A stretch of DNA of 64,000 nt from Hemerocallis citrina (Eukaryota > Streptophyta > Magnoliopsida > Asparagales > Asphodelaceae): positions 176,138,504 through 176,202,503 of the forward strand of contig CM030368.1 in the NCBI GenBank assembly GCA_017893485.1, written 5' to 3'. Every line of letters starts with the position of its first letter. Within the stretch, counting starts at the first letter, position 1. The notes below the pieces were generated by a model that searched no databases, was not told the origin of the DNA, and saw nothing but the letters and a program-made list of their open reading frames with translations. Shown one piece after another: positions 32,056 through 43,119 of the stretch. The position numbers and the translations under genes are program-made.

Positions 32056-33733
32056 TGATGAACACATTATTATTCACTTTTTAGAGCAATAATCTTAATA
32101 TAATTAGACATTTAAAAGCTCTGTATATGGTATTTAACTCTTATTTTCTCTTTTCCATAGGAAACAGCTTATAACAGCAAAACGAAGCAGTTTCAGGACT
32201 TCAAGGATAATACACAAAGAACTGCAGAGGATAAGTCGACTGGTTCCCCAACACAGGCGACTGGACAAGAGAAGCTGATTTTCCACAACTCTCGACACAG
32301 TCGACTCACTCCCAAAAGACAGTCGACTGATTTGAACAAAGATGAAATCTACAGAAGTCTCGACTCAGTCGACTGGTCCAGACATAAGTCGACTGGTCTG
32401 CGGCGGAGTAAATAGATAAGATCTTCAAAGATACACCTGCATCTAATTTCAAATCTATTTTGAATCAAGATTTTATAAAGCGAATCAAATCTAAAGACAG
32501 GGTATTTTCCAAGTGGACGGGGTGAACAGATAAGGAAGGAAAGGAGAAAAGAGAAAGATATTAATCATCAAATCAAATAAAGAAGGATCTTCCTGAAAAA
32601 GTGAAAACCCTAATTCTCAGCCGTACTCTATAAATATCAGAATAGATCGACTTAGAGAGGGGATCCGGAATCATCAGATATATCTCTGGGAAGCGACTCA
32701 ATCACCAAGTTCCTGAACAACATCGAGAGCATCACTCCATCAACATCGAAGAGGGAGAGAGAAGATCCAGCAACCAGAAGGCAGTCGACTGTGTGACAGC
32801 CAGTCGACCATATTGCCGGAATTCATTAGTTTATTTCTTCTTCTCTCTTTATTCCTTTATGTTGATCATGTATTCAAACTTGTTAAGCAATAAAGTTATT
32901 ATTATGTGGAACTAATTTCATAGTTGGGTAGATCGAAACCGTAGTTATGTAATGCTATTTTCTTCTGAACTCTTCTATGTTACTTATTGATTGAATCTAA
33001 TTGAATTGGTATAGGTTTATGATAGTCAAACTAGTTCCCAAGACTGAGAGCAGTCGACTGAGGTGAGAGCCAGTCGACTGACGTACAGAACTTGGGAAGC
33101 TCAAGTTTGGATGTCATTTATCTGAATCTGTTATATGAGCATATTGAGACGACCGAATCTCGTGCTCATACTTTGTAACAAAGGAATCTTTAGGGGTTCT
33201 TGGTTCAATCAACTTAGAGGATCTAGATCTGATACCAATTTCTAGAACTTTAAGTGTTTGTTCGTTTACACTGTTCTTATGTTTTCTCTAAGTATAACTT
33301 AGTAGATACCATGCTAGATACTTAGGGGAAGAAACGAATTAGAGTAGATACCATGCCTAATTCTTGGCTTAGGGAAACATTACTTTAAGGAGTAGATACC
33401 ATGCCCTTGAAGTGAACAAACATGAGTAATTAGAAGTAAATTCAGAAGGCAACTTAGCATTACTAACTATTGGTAGAGATCAACAACCCAACTATTCAAG
33501 AGATATTTGTGATTCAACACCTCTCATCTTAGTTTTAATCTTTTAGTTCTTTTAGATCTTTACAACAACCCTTATTCATTCTTATTATTAGTTTTATTGA
33601 TTAGTAAGTTGAAGTCTACAATCTCTGTGGGATCGACCCTTGCTATTACTACGATTCGATTCGTGCACTTGCGAGGTTTTATAATTTGTGTCTAGTTAGT
33701 CTATTCATTTAGGTAGCTAGATTTCCAACAACA
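32056..33733 (+). repeat. 5' LTR of Athila
   Basis: 1678 bp with TG/CA ends. TATAAATA at 32629-32636 is the likely core promoter, placing transcription start near 32660. It contains ten copies of the CAGTCGACTG-type motif in five pairs (32233/32254, 32298/32320, 32366/32386, 32782/32801 and 33051/33071). Confidence 0.95.
32629..32636 (+). promoter_or_regulatory. Athila LTR TATA box
   Basis: TATAAATA in the context ccgtactctataaatatcag. The matching box in the 3' LTR is at 41020-41027, at the same offset of 573 bp. It lies after the first three motif pairs and before the last two. Confidence 0.7.
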
Positions 33734-33739
33734 AGTTTT

Positions 33740-33757
33740 TGGCGCCGTTGCCGGGGA
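33740..33757 (+). promoter_or_regulatory. Athila primer-binding site
   Basis: TGGCGCCGTTGCCGGGGA starts 6 nt after the LTR end. This is the well-known Athila-type site, usually assigned to tRNA-Asp. The identity of the tRNA is from general knowledge of the lineage. Confidence 0.85.
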
Positions 33758-33853
33758 TTGTTTAGTATTTTAACTTACAAGTCAGTAGAATTTTTATTAG
33801 TTTTTCTTTTCTTTTATTAATAATTTTTCTTTTAGGTTACAGGACTTCGGTGA

Positions 33854-36800
33854 ATGCACGGTAGACGATCACTTCGACCAGAGCTACTACCTATTGACGC
33901 AGAAACAGAACGAACTTTGCACAGACTAGGTAAGCTGTTTTCAGCCAACCAGTCGACTGCTGTACTGACCCAGTCGACTGCACAGAGACAGATTTCACAG
34001 GAAAGAATGGCTGAAGAAATACAAAATCGAGTACCAATGCAGGACAAATTCACTCCTAAGAATATTGAGCAACCTTCCTGCATTGCTTTTCAACCTAATG
34101 CTACAGGGAACATGCACCTATCTCCTCATTTACTTAGTATGGTTCCCCACTTTAGTGGCAAACCAGATGAAGAACCTCATCTTCACTTGCAAGACTTTTT
34201 CGATCTTTGCAGGACACAAAGCGTCCAAGGGCTTACCGCTGAACAAATCAGGTTAATCTTGTTTCCTTTTTCCTTAAAACTTAATGCTAAGTTGTGGTAT
34301 AATTCTTTGGAACCAGGATCAATTAATTCATGGGAGCAATTGGCAACAAAATTCTTGAAAGAATTCTTTCCAGCCCAGAAAACCAAACAGCTAAAAAGGG
34401 AGATTCAACTCTTCCAACAAAAGGATGGAGATTTATTCTTTGAGGCATGGAAGGACTTCAAGAGCAAGCTTCTCAAGTGTCCTACTCACAATCTGCCTAA
34501 GGATGATCAGGTACAAGCTTTTTATGAAGGTCTAAATGACACTAACAAAGCAATTGTTGATGCAACTTGCAATGGAATTTTGATGAGGAAAAGTGGAGAA
34601 GAAGCCATTGAACTTTTTGAAGAACTCAGCGAGAACTCCCAACAATTCTCAACAAGAAGGGGACCTACGAAAAAACAGGGAGTTTACGAGATCTCTAATA
34701 ATAATAACATTCAATTAGAAATGGCAAACATGAATAAGAAAATTGATATGCTTGTTAATGCAATGTCGACAATGGGTGGAGTTAAAAATCAAACAAATGA
34801 AATGTGTGCAATTTGTTCTCATTTAGATCACACAACTGATACATGTCCCATGTCTACTTTCACAGATCAGGAGCATGCGAATTATGTGGGTCGAGGAGTA
34901 TTTCCACCAAAGAACAATCCATACTCGAACACATATAACCCAGGATGGAGGAATCATCCAAACTTCTCATGGAGCAATAATCAAAATAATCAAGGGAATC
35001 AATTCACACAAGGACATACAAGAAACCCTCAGATGGGAAGTGGGTTTGATCGACCAGCCCCAGAACAGAAGAAGTTGGATTTTGAATCCACTGTTCTTCA
35101 ACTGCTCCAACAACAACATCAAACAAGCAACCAACAAGGGCAAGCAATTCAGAAGTTGGAAACCCAAATTGGTCAGATTGCAAAAGAGCTAAGCGAAAGA
35201 AAAGCAGGTGAACTCCCTTCACAAACCATACCAAACCCAGGAGGTCAAGAACAACTCCAAGCAGTGACTACTTTAAGAAATGGTAAGGTAATTGATAACA
35301 AGGTTGGAACACACACAGACAAGCCAGTCAGTAAACCAGTCGACTGTTTTTACAAACCAGTCGACTGCACAGACAAACCAGATACACAACCATCAAAAGC
35401 TTTGGGTTCAAGTAAGGTAAGTGAAAAAGTAGGGACAGTTCCACCACCATTCCCTCAAAGGTTAGTCAATAAAAAGAAAGAACAACATTTATTTGACGTC
35501 TTTGAAACTCTCAAAAAGGTAGAAATTAATATTCCCCTACTTGATGCTATTAAACAAATTCCTTCGTATGCCAAATTTTTGAAAGATTGTTGTACTCACA
35601 AAAGAACATTTCAGGTTAAGGAGGATGTGGCCTTGACAGAAGAAGTGAGCGCCGTATTATTAAGAAAACTACCACCTAAACTGAAAGATCCAGGTAGTTT
35701 CACCATTCCTTGCAAAGTTGGTGAGCACTTCTTTGAAAAGGCACTGCTAGACTTGGGGGCAAGCATCAACCTTCTTCCTTATTCTGTTTACGAAAAGCTT
35801 GGATTGGGGGAACTCAAGCCAACATCCATCACTTTGCAATTGGCTGATCGCAGCATAAAAAGACCTAGAGGTATTTTAGAAGATGTCCTAGTTCAGGTAA
35901 ATGATTTTATTTTGCCTGCTGATTTTGTTGTGTTAGATATGGAGGAATCTTCAATGTCATCATCTCTACCGATCATATTAGGTAGGCCCTTTATGAGTAC
36001 AGCTGATATAAAAATTTGTGTTAAAAAGGGCATTATAAGTATGAAGATAAACGGAGAAAAAGTGGAATTTAAAATGTTTGATACACTGAAATTACCACAA
36101 GATGATCATGAATGCTATAATATTGATGTGGTGCAGGAGATTGTTGATCAAACATTTCAGGTACATAGCGTTGAACCACTTCAAGCCACAATCACTCAAT
36201 CTCTAACTTTATCTCATGTTGAACAGGAATACGATGACTGGGAGATTGCAGAGACAGTACATCACCTTGAAACTCCACAGTCATATTCAGGTAAGCCTGC
36301 ACCTTTATTTGAAAAATTGGTGTCTGATAAAAATTGTTCTTCTACAGATCAGGCGACTGATGAACAGAGTAAGTCGACTGGTGCTCTAACCAGTCGACCA
36401 AACCCAGACACCCAGAACAAGTCGACTGCTGACATGGACCAGTCGACTGTACAGAAGCGTCCAGACATAGAACTCAAGCAGCTGCCCGATCATTTGAAAC
36501 ATGCATTTTTGGGCGAGAACCAGACATTGCCAGTAATAATTGCTGCGAACTTGAGTGCACAGGAAGAAGAAAAGCTGCTGAAGGTATTGCGAGAACACAA
36601 AAATGCAATAGGATGGACCATTGCAGACATCAAAGGAATAAGTCCATCCAAATGCATGCATAGAATACTCCTTGAGAACGATGCAAAACCTAGCAGAGAG
36701 GCACAACGAAGGCTCAACCCCAACATGAAGGAAGTGGTAAGAGCAGAAATTTTGAAGCTACTAGATGTTGGCATCATCTATCCTATCTCAGATAGCAAAT

Positions 36801-39427
36801 GGGTAAGTCCTATACATGTAGTACCTAAGAAAAGTGGAGTTACAGTGATAACAAATGAAGAGAATGAACTTATCCCAACAAGAGTAACCACAGGATGGAG
36901 GGTATGCATTGACTACAGAAAATTAAATAATGAAACCAGGAAAGATCACTTCCCTCTTCCTTTTATTGATCAAATGTTAGAAAGATTAGCAGGATATAGT
37001 CATTATTGTTTTCTAGATGGTTATAGTGGCTATAATCAAATTGCTATTGCTCCAGAAGATCAAGAAAAGACCACTTTTACATGCCCTGTTGGTACTTTTG
37101 CTTACAGGAGGATGCCTTTTGGATTGTGCAATGCTCCAGCTACATTTCAGAGATGCATGATGAGCATATTTTCAGATATGGTGGAAAGGTTTATTGAGGT
37201 ATTTATGGATGACTTTAGTGTTTTTGGATCTTGTTTTGATGAATGCCTTAACCATTTGCAGCTTGTTCTTAAAAGATGTGAAGAATGCAATTTAGTGCTG
37301 AATTGGGAAAAGTGCCATTTCATGGTACAACAAGGTATTGTGTTGGGACATGTTGTGTCAAAAAGAGGCATAGAGGTAGACAAGGCAAAAATTGATATAA
37401 TATCGAAACTACCCCCTCCCACTACAGTTAAGGGTGTTAGGAGTTTTCTAGGACATGCAGGGTTCTATAGAAGATTCATAAAAGATTTCTCAAAAATCTC
37501 CAAACCCCTTTGTGACTTGTTAGCTAAAGATGTTGAGTTTGTATGGACAGAAGAATGTACAAATGCTTTTAATACATTGAAAAATCTTCTCATTTCTGCA
37601 CCTATAGTCATGGCACCAGATTGGAGCCATCCTTTCGAGCTCATGTGTGATGCAAGTGATTATGCTTTAGGGGCTGTTTTAGGCCAAAGAATCAATAAGA
37701 AACCCCATGTTATTTACTATGCTTCTCGAACTCTAAACGATGCACAGCTAAATTATTCCACTACTGAAAAAGAAATGTTGGCTGTTATATTTGCTGTAGA
37801 GAAGTTTAGATCATATTTAATTGGTTCTAAAGTTATTGTTTTCACTGACCATGCGGCTTTGAGATATTTGTTGGCTAAAAAGGAAGCTAAGCCTAGGTTG
37901 ATCAGATGGGTGCTGATGCTTCAAGAATTTGATCTTGAGATTAGAGACAAGAAAGGATGCGACAATGTTGTGGCAGATCACATGTCCAGATTACTGCACG
38001 AGGAAGAGAGAAATGTGCCCCCGCTGAATGAAAATTTCCCAGATGAACAACTATTTGAAATAAATGTTCAAACTCTCGGGGCAGTCGACTGGTCCTTCCA
38101 CCAGTCGACTTGCCCCTCTGAACAGTTCCCCTGGTTTGCTGATATTGTCAATTTTCTAACTGCTCATGTTTTTCCTCCAGGTATGACACATCAGGAAAGG
38201 AAAAGATTGGTGGATCTGAGCAAACACTATTATTGGGATGATCCTTATTTATTCAAATTTTGCTCTGATCAAATTATAAGGAGATGTGTGGCAGACGAGG
38301 AACAAAGGAGTATTCTACAACATTGCCACCAATATGCATGTGGAGGACATTTTGGGCCAAAGAGAACAGCACTAAAGGTATTGCAATCTGGATTTTATTG
38401 GCCTAAGGTATTCAAAGATGCTTTTTCTTTTTGCAGGACTTGCGACAAATGCCAAAGGACAGGCAACATCTCTTCTAGAAATCAAATGCCACTGCACAAC
38501 ATACAAGTAATCGAGCTTTTCGATGTTTGGGGAATCGACTTCATGGGTCCATTTCCTAACTCATTTGGTTATTTATATATACTTGTTGGTGTGGATTATG
38601 TGTCTAAATGGGTCGAGGCTGTCCCCTCACGAACTAATGATCACAAAGTTGTTGTCAAGTTTTTGCAGGAGAACATTTTCACTAGGTTTGGTACACCCCG
38701 AGCAATAATAAGTGATGGAGGGAGCCACTTCAATAACTACCCATTTGCTTCTTTGTTGAAGAAATATGGGATTACACATAGAGTGGGAACTCCATATCAT
38801 CCTCAAACCAGTGGGCAGGTGGAGATTAGCAACAGAGAGATCAAGAGCATCTTGGAAAAGACGGTCAACACAAGGAGGAAGGATTGGTCGCTACGCTTGA
38901 ACGATGCATTATGGGCCTATAGAACCGCATACAAAATACCCATTGGCATGTCACCATACCGTTTGGTGTTTGGAAAAGCCTGTCACTTGCCAGTTGAGTT
39001 GGAGCACAAAGCATATTGGGCCATCAAAAGGTTCAATTTTGATATGAAACAAGCAGGTGACAAAAGGAGATTGCAACTAAATGAGCTTGAAGAGTTGAGG
39101 CACGACGCTTATGAAAATGCAAAATTGTACAAGGAAAGAACCAAGTTGTATCATGATAAACAATTAGGAAGGAAGGAGTTTTATGAAGGACAAAAGGTAT
39201 TGATCTACAACTCAAGATTAAGACTCTTTCCAGGCAAGCTTAAGTCAAGATGGTATGGGCCATACATTGTCACAAGAGTCTTTCCACATGGTGCATTGGA
39301 GGTTCATAGCGAAGAAAAAAATCAAACATTCAAGGTGAACGGGCATAGAGCGAAGCCATACATAGAGATGAGTCTAGAACCGCAAGAGGAAGATGTGAAT
39401 CTTCAAATCATTCAATACATAGCATGA
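33854..39427 (+). CDS. Athila gag-pol polyprotein, intact
   Basis: There are 1857 residues in one frame, with no stop or shift. The capsid-type gag domain spans about residues 75-250. A zinc knuckle, C-A-I-C-x4-H-x4-C, lies near 319-332 (second Cys spacing regular). The aspartic protease is near 632 with D-L-G-A-S in place of the usual D-S/T-G. RT spans about 960-1170 with F-M-D-D-F at 1117-1121. RNase H starts near 1255 ([13 protein letters not shown]). The integrase HHCC zinc region is near 1490-1535 and the DDE core has [15 protein letters not shown] and Q-V-E-I-S-N-R. Linkers at about residues 33-43, 495-505, 833-865 and 1410-1420 are made of CAGTCGACTG-containing DNA read in different frames. 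The start codon at 33854 is the first Met after the primer site. An intact frame plus near-identical LTRs suggests potential activity. Confidence 0.95.
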   Translation: MHGRRSLRPELLPIDAETERTLHRLGKLFSANQSTAVLTQSTAQRQISQERMAEEIQNRVPMQDKFTPKNIEQPSCIAFQPNATGNMHLSPHLLSMVPHFSGKPDEEPHLHLQDFFDLCRTQSVQGLTAEQIRLILFPFSLKLNAKLWYNSLEPGSINSWEQLATKFLKEFFPAQKTKQLKREIQLFQQKDGDLFFEAWKDFKSKLLKCPTHNLPKDDQVQAFYEGLNDTNKAIVDATCNGILMRKSGEEAIELFEELSENSQQFSTRRGPTKKQGVYEISNNNNIQLEMANMNKKIDMLVNAMSTMGGVKNQTNEMCAICSHLDHTTDTCPMSTFTDQEHANYVGRGVFPPKNNPYSNTYNPGWRNHPNFSWSNNQNNQGNQFTQGHTRNPQMGSGFDRPAPEQKKLDFESTVLQLLQQQHQTSNQQGQAIQKLETQIGQIAKELSERKAGELPSQTIPNPGGQEQLQAVTTLRNGKVIDNKVGTHTDKPVSKPVDCFYKPVDCTDKPDTQPSKALGSSKVSEKVGTVPPPFPQRLVNKKKEQHLFDVFETLKKVEINIPLLDAIKQIPSYAKFLKDCCTHKRTFQVKEDVALTEEVSAVLLRKLPPKLKDPGSFTIPCKVGEHFFEKALLDLGASINLLPYSVYEKLGLGELKPTSITLQLADRSIKRPRGILEDVLVQVNDFILPADFVVLDMEESSMSSSLPIILGRPFMSTADIKICVKKGIISMKINGEKVEFKMFDTLKLPQDDHECYNIDVVQEIVDQTFQVHSVEPLQATITQSLTLSHVEQEYDDWEIAETVHHLETPQSYSGKPAPLFEKLVSDKNCSSTDQATDEQSKSTGALTSRPNPDTQNKSTADMDQSTVQKRPDIELKQLPDHLKHAFLGENQTLPVIIAANLSAQEEEKLLKVLREHKNAIGWTIADIKGISPSKCMHRILLENDAKPSREAQRRLNPNMKEVVRAEILKLLDVGIIYPISDSKWVSPIHVVPKKSGVTVITNEENELIPTRVTTGWRVCIDYRKLNNETRKDHFPLPFIDQMLERLAGYSHYCFLDGYSGYNQIAIAPEDQEKTTFTCPVGTFAYRRMPFGLCNAPATFQRCMMSIFSDMVERFIEVFMDDFSVFGSCFDECLNHLQLVLKRCEECNLVLNWEKCHFMVQQGIVLGHVVSKRGIEVDKAKIDIISKLPPPTTVKGVRSFLGHAGFYRRFIKDFSKISKPLCDLLAKDVEFVWTEECTNAFNTLKNLLISAPIVMAPDWSHPFELMCDASDYALGAVLGQRINKKPHVIYYASRTLNDAQLNYSTTEKEMLAVIFAVEKFRSYLIGSKVIVFTDHAALRYLLAKKEAKPRLIRWVLMLQEFDLEIRDKKGCDNVVADHMSRLLHEEERNVPPLNENFPDEQLFEINVQTLGAVDWSFHQSTCPSEQFPWFADIVNFLTAHVFPPGMTHQERKRLVDLSKHYYWDDPYLFKFCSDQIIRRCVADEEQRSILQHCHQYACGGHFGPKRTALKVLQSGFYWPKVFKDAFSFCRTCDKCQRTGNISSRNQMPLHNIQVIELFDVWGIDFMGPFPNSFGYLYILVGVDYVSKWVEAVPSRTNDHKVVVKFLQENIFTRFGTPRAIISDGGSHFNNYPFASLLKKYGITHRVGTPYHPQTSGQVEISNREIKSILEKTVNTRRKDWSLRLNDALWAYRTAYKIPIGMSPYRLVFGKACHLPVELEHKAYWAIKRFNFDMKQAGDKRRLQLNELEELRHDAYENAKLYKERTKLYHDKQLGRKEFYEGQKVLIYNSRLRLFPGKLKSRWYGPYIVTRVFPHGALEVHSEEKNQTFKVNGHRAKPYIEMSLEPQEEDVNLQIIQYIA

Positions 39428-39466
39428 CTCATCATGTCTAGCTGAAGACATGAAACACAGCGCTTA

Positions 39467-39482
39467 TTGGGAGGCAACCCAA
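39467..39482 (+). promoter_or_regulatory. TTGGG-AGGCAA-CCCAA hairpin after pol
   Basis: A 5-bp perfect stem with a 6-nt loop lies 40 nt after the pol stop codon, in the context agcgcttattgggaggcaacccaa. I recall this block as recurrent downstream of pol in Athila-type elements. Its role is unknown. Confidence 0.6.
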
Positions 39483-39635
39483 TTTTTTCAGGGGAGTATT
39501 TACACTTTCCCTTTATTTTTCAGTTATTCATTATTATTCTTTTAGTTATTTTTATTTTTCAGTCTCTCCTTACTAGATGGTAACACATGCCTATATCTTA
39601 TGTTTTGTGCGAACAATGAGGACAATGTTCCATCT

Positions 39636-39650
39636 AAGTGTGGGGGTATT
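39636..39650 (+). promoter_or_regulatory. Internal polypurine-tract-like copy
   Basis: AAGTGTGGGGGTATT is identical to the 15 nt that end at the 3' LTR (40432-40446). Both are preceded by gaggacaa (spaced 8-10 nt). It could prime plus-strand synthesis internally, like a central polypurine tract. Inference only. Confidence 0.5.
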
Positions 39651-40094
39651 AGTTAGTTATATTTGGAATCTTTTGAATTTTTTTTAGGATAAACAATTTC
39701 TTATAAAGTAAGAGTAAGGATACTTATTTACTTTAGGATTGTTGAGTTTCATAATTCCCTACAAAATTGTGCGAGTCATGCGATTATACATAATAAACAA
39801 ATGTGATGCTTTTTCTGATAATTATTCCCTTTAGATCTAGTCCTAAATCGAGTTTAAGTAAATAGAGTGATACAATATATGTATATATTTGAATAAAGTC
39901 AGTCTACTCCAATGTTTTGAGCGCTTAGTAACTAGGGGTATTCATCACCAATGTTTACCTTTACGTCAAACGGCAACTTGAAATATGAGTATGCAAAGCA
40001 CTTTAATGTTTGTGACTTGTTGAGTAACCGGGTGGATACATCACAAATGTTTCGCATTCGCGTCAAAAGACAAGTGACAACTTTAAAGAAGAGA

Positions 40095-40096
<2 letters not shown>

Positions 40097-40138
<42 letters not shown>
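40097..40138. repeat. A42 homopolymer in the Athila 3' region
   Basis: Forty-two uninterrupted A residues within the 3' noncoding region. No LINE sequence precedes it and there is no flanking target duplication, so it is treated as a simple repeat rather than an inserted tail. Confidence 0.8.
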
Positions 40139-40141
<3 letters not shown>

Positions 40142-40431
40142 CTAGTTTGCTACTGGATTTGTAGTAGAGAAAAGGGATAATCACAGACTGAGTAGTTGCA
40201 TACTATAACTACATTAATCGCATGACAAATATGATTAAGTTTGGGGATTATGACTGAACAATTGCACTAGAGAAAGTGGGTATGTTCAATTTTACTTTAT
40301 CTGAAATTGTTTGTAGTTTTATATTTTTCATTTTGATGTCCACATAATAAGAAATCTTGATGGTTGAGTTTATTATGATTATTACTCCCTTGTTCATAAA
40401 TTCACTTTTTGCTTGAGGACAAGCAAAAGCT

Positions 40432-40446
40432 AAGTGTGGGGGTATT
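40432..40446 (+). promoter_or_regulatory. Athila polypurine tract
   Basis: AAGTGTGGGGGTATT directly abuts the TG of the 3' LTR, the expected position for plus-strand priming. Confidence 0.8.
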
Positions 40447-42124
40447 TGATGAACACATTATTATTCACTTTTTAGAGCAATAATCTTAATATAATTAGAC
40501 ATTTAAATGCTCTGTATATGGTATTTAACTCTTATTTTCTCTTTTCCATAGGAAACAGCTTATAACAGCAAAACGAAGCAGTTTCAGGACTTCAAGGATA
40601 ATACACAAAGAACTGCAGAGGATAAGTCGACTGGTTCCCCAACACAGGCGACTGGACAAGAGAAGCTGATTTTCCACAACTCTCGACACAGTCGACTCAC
40701 TCCCAAAAGACAGTCGACTGATTTGAACAAAGATGAAATCTACAGAAGTCTCGACTCAGTCGACTGGTCCAGACATAAGTCGACTGGTCTGCGGCGGAGT
40801 AAATAGATAAGATCTTCAAAGATACACCTGCATCTAATTTCAAATCTATTTTGAATCAAGATTTTATAAAGCGAATCAAATCTAAAGACAGGGTATTTTC
40901 CAAGTGGACGGGGTGAACAGATAAGGAAGGAAAGGAGAAAAGAGAAAGATATTAATCATCAAATCAAATAAAGAAGGATCTTCCTGAAAAAGTGAAAACC
41001 CTAATTCTCAGCCGTACTCTATAAATATCAGAATAGATCGACTTAGAGAGGGGATCCGGAATCATCAGATATATCTCTGGGAAGCGACTCAATCACCAAG
41101 TTCCTGAACAACATCGAGAGCATCACTCCATCAACATCGAAGAGGGAGAGAGAAGATCCAGCAACCAGAAGGCAGTCGACTGTGTGACAGCCAGTCGACC
41201 ATATTGCCGGAATTCATTAGTTTATTTCTTCTTCTCTCTTTATTCCTTTATGTTGATCATGTATTCAAACTTGTTAAGCAATAAAGTTATTATTATGTGG
41301 AACTAATTTCATAGTTGGGTAGATCGAAACTGTAGTTATGTAATGCTATTTTCTTCTGAACTCTTCTATGTTACTTATTGATTGAATCTAATTGAATTGG
41401 TATAGGTTTATGATAGTCAAACTAGTTCCCAAGACTGAGAGCAGTCGACTGAGGTGAGAGCCAGTCGACTGACGTACAGAACTTGGGAAGCTCAAGTTTG
41501 GATGTCATTTATCTGAATCTGTTATATGAGCATATTGAGACGACCGAATCTCGTGCTCATACTTTGTAACAAAGGAATCTTTAGGGGTTCTTGGTTCAAT
41601 CAACTTAGAGGATCTAGATCTGATACCAATTTCTAGAACTTTAAGTGTTTGTTCGTTTACACTGTTCTTATGTTTTCTCTAAGTATAACTTAGTAGATAC
41701 CATGCTAGATACTTAGGGGAAGAAACGAATTAGAGTAGATACCATACCTAATTCTTGGCTTAGGGAAACATTACTTTAAGGAGTAGATACCATGCCCTTG
41801 AAGTGAACAAACATGAGTAATTAGAAGTAAATTCAGAAGGTAACTTAGCATTACTAACTATTGGTAGAGATCAACAACCCAACTATTCAAGAGATATTTG
41901 TGATTCAACACCTCTCATCTTAGTTTTAATCTTTTAGTTCTTTTAGATCTTTACAACAACCCTTATTCATTCTTATTATTAGTTTTATTGATTAGTAAGT
42001 TGAAGTCTACAATCTCTGTGGGATCGACCCTTGCTATTACTACGATTCGATTCGTGCACTTGCGAGGTTTTATAATTTGTGTCTAGTTAGTCTATTCATT
42101 TAGGTAGCTAGATTTCCAACAACA
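40447..42124 (+). repeat. 3' LTR of Athila
   Basis: 1678 bp, matching 32056-33733 except for about four substitutions. I noted differences at acatttaaAagc/acatttaaTgc, cgaaaCcgt/cgaaaCtgt, accatGcc/accatAcc and gaaggCaa/gaaggTaa. It carries the same ten palindrome copies. Confidence 0.95.
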
Positions 42125-42892
42125 ACGAGAAAAAGTGAAGAAGCACGGCAACGAAGCGCGCCTTTGCTGGCTGTCGTGGAGCCGTAAACAGGGGAGAGCA
42201 AGGGGGACTTCGGGGATGCTGCGGAGGAAGTAGAGGGGCAGGGAAGGGGGAGAGCAGCGATCGGGATGAAGGACGGAAAGAAAAAACAAAGTAAGGGTCG
42301 GCTGAATGCAAGGGATGGGAACTCAAGGAAACATACTTATATATATATATGAAGGATTAGGTTTAGGAGGGGGAAAGGGACAGATGACGGCTGCAGGTTG
42401 CTAATGGTTTGAATAGGTGCAGGTAGGTTACCAACGGGTTGGGTATTGGTTTATTGGATTATGGTGTGAATGGGTTTAAGGGTAGTTAGTGTATGGGCCT
42501 GGTTTGGTTTAGTAGTGTAGGGTTTTTAATAGGAGGGTTTATAATGGATTAATAGATTAGGTGATAAAATGGGTTAAGAATTGGGTATATAAAAATTACA
42601 TTTGGGGTCAGTTTAATCAGGGTTCAAAATAGGATCATAACAGGTTTTAAGGGCGATGATGCAAAGTGAGGTGATAAAGGATTTAGCAGATTAAATAAAT
42701 ACAAACTAATAAAATGAGTGGAACCCAAAAGGATTAAAACAAACGACCAAGATGATCGAAAGAACAAAACGAAGCAATACGAAACAAGGGGACCAAATAA
42801 GATATAAAACATCAAGCAAAAGAATATATTGAAAATAATATCCAATATACGGACCAAAGAAATACAAGAGAGTACAAAATACCCACAACAAA

Positions 42893-42938
<46 letters not shown>
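42893..42938. repeat. (AAT)n microsatellite
   Basis: About fifteen aat/ataat units near the right end of solo LTR A2. The open frames that cross it on the minus strand are translations of this repeat and are not genes. Confidence 0.9.
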
Positions 42939-42939
<1 letters not shown>

Positions 42940-43119
42940 ACCCAAAAATACACAAATGAAAAACAAGGGTTACACCTATTGTCCCACAAAATGAGCCCAC
43001 TGAATAGTACCCTATGACCCAACACATTGGTACACACGATGTGTTTGTGGGAGACAGAGACATAGAAAAAGAATAGCAAATACAAGCAGCCGAAACAACA
43101 CAACCCTGTAGTAGTAGGA

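Larger units (their letters stand above)
39428..40431. other. Athila 3' noncoding region
   Basis: This kilobase has no env-like open frame. It holds the TTGGG hairpin (39467-39482), a second polypurine-like sequence (39636-39650), a diverged ~100-bp direct repeat around 'tcatcacc aatgttt' and 'acatcacaaatgttt' (about 39920-40080), and a 42-nt A-run (40097-40138). Confidence 0.7.
32056..42124 (+). mobile_element. Complete young Athila-lineage LTR retrotransposon
   Basis: The 10,069-bp element has 1678-bp LTRs (32056-33733 and 40447-42124; TGATGAAC...CAACAACA), flanked by acgag at 32051-32055 and 42125-42129. I count four LTR differences (0.24%), which at 1.3e-8 per site per year is roughly 0.1 My (inference). 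The order is LTR, primer-binding site (33740-33757), one uninterrupted gag-pol frame (33854-39427), a ~1-kb noncoding 3' region with no env-like frame, polypurine tract (40432-40446), LTR. The protease-RT sequence ([28 protein letters not shown]) and the primer site TGGCGCCGTTGCCGGGGA are typical of Athila. The element appears structurally complete. It is unusual in carrying about 31 copies of the paired CAGTCGACTG motif. Confidence 0.95.
29383..42974. mobile_element. Solo LTR, family A copy A2 (interrupted by Athila)
   Basis: It begins TTTCACGCCCCGC (expected TG is TT here) and ends ...GGGTTACA, with the duplication cctat at 29378-29382 and 42975-42979. After removing the Athila insert (32056-42129) about 3.5 kb remains, homologous in blocks to copy A1 at 5460-27338. 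It has no coding domain. It contains an aacagt short-word repeat (29930-30310) and an (AAT)n microsatellite (42893-42938). The stretches 30320-32050 and 42130-42890 hold no gene that I can recognise; open frames there are compositional. Confidence 0.82.

Noticed and set aside
33854..39427. Paired palindromes as a CRISPR-like array
   Set aside because: The repeats are only 10 bp, pairs are dispersed over kilobases and within coding sequence, and the host is a plant.
40097..40138. A42 run as a possible LINE or SINE tail
   Set aside because: No LINE-like sequence precedes it and no target duplication flanks it. It lies inside a young intact Athila element.
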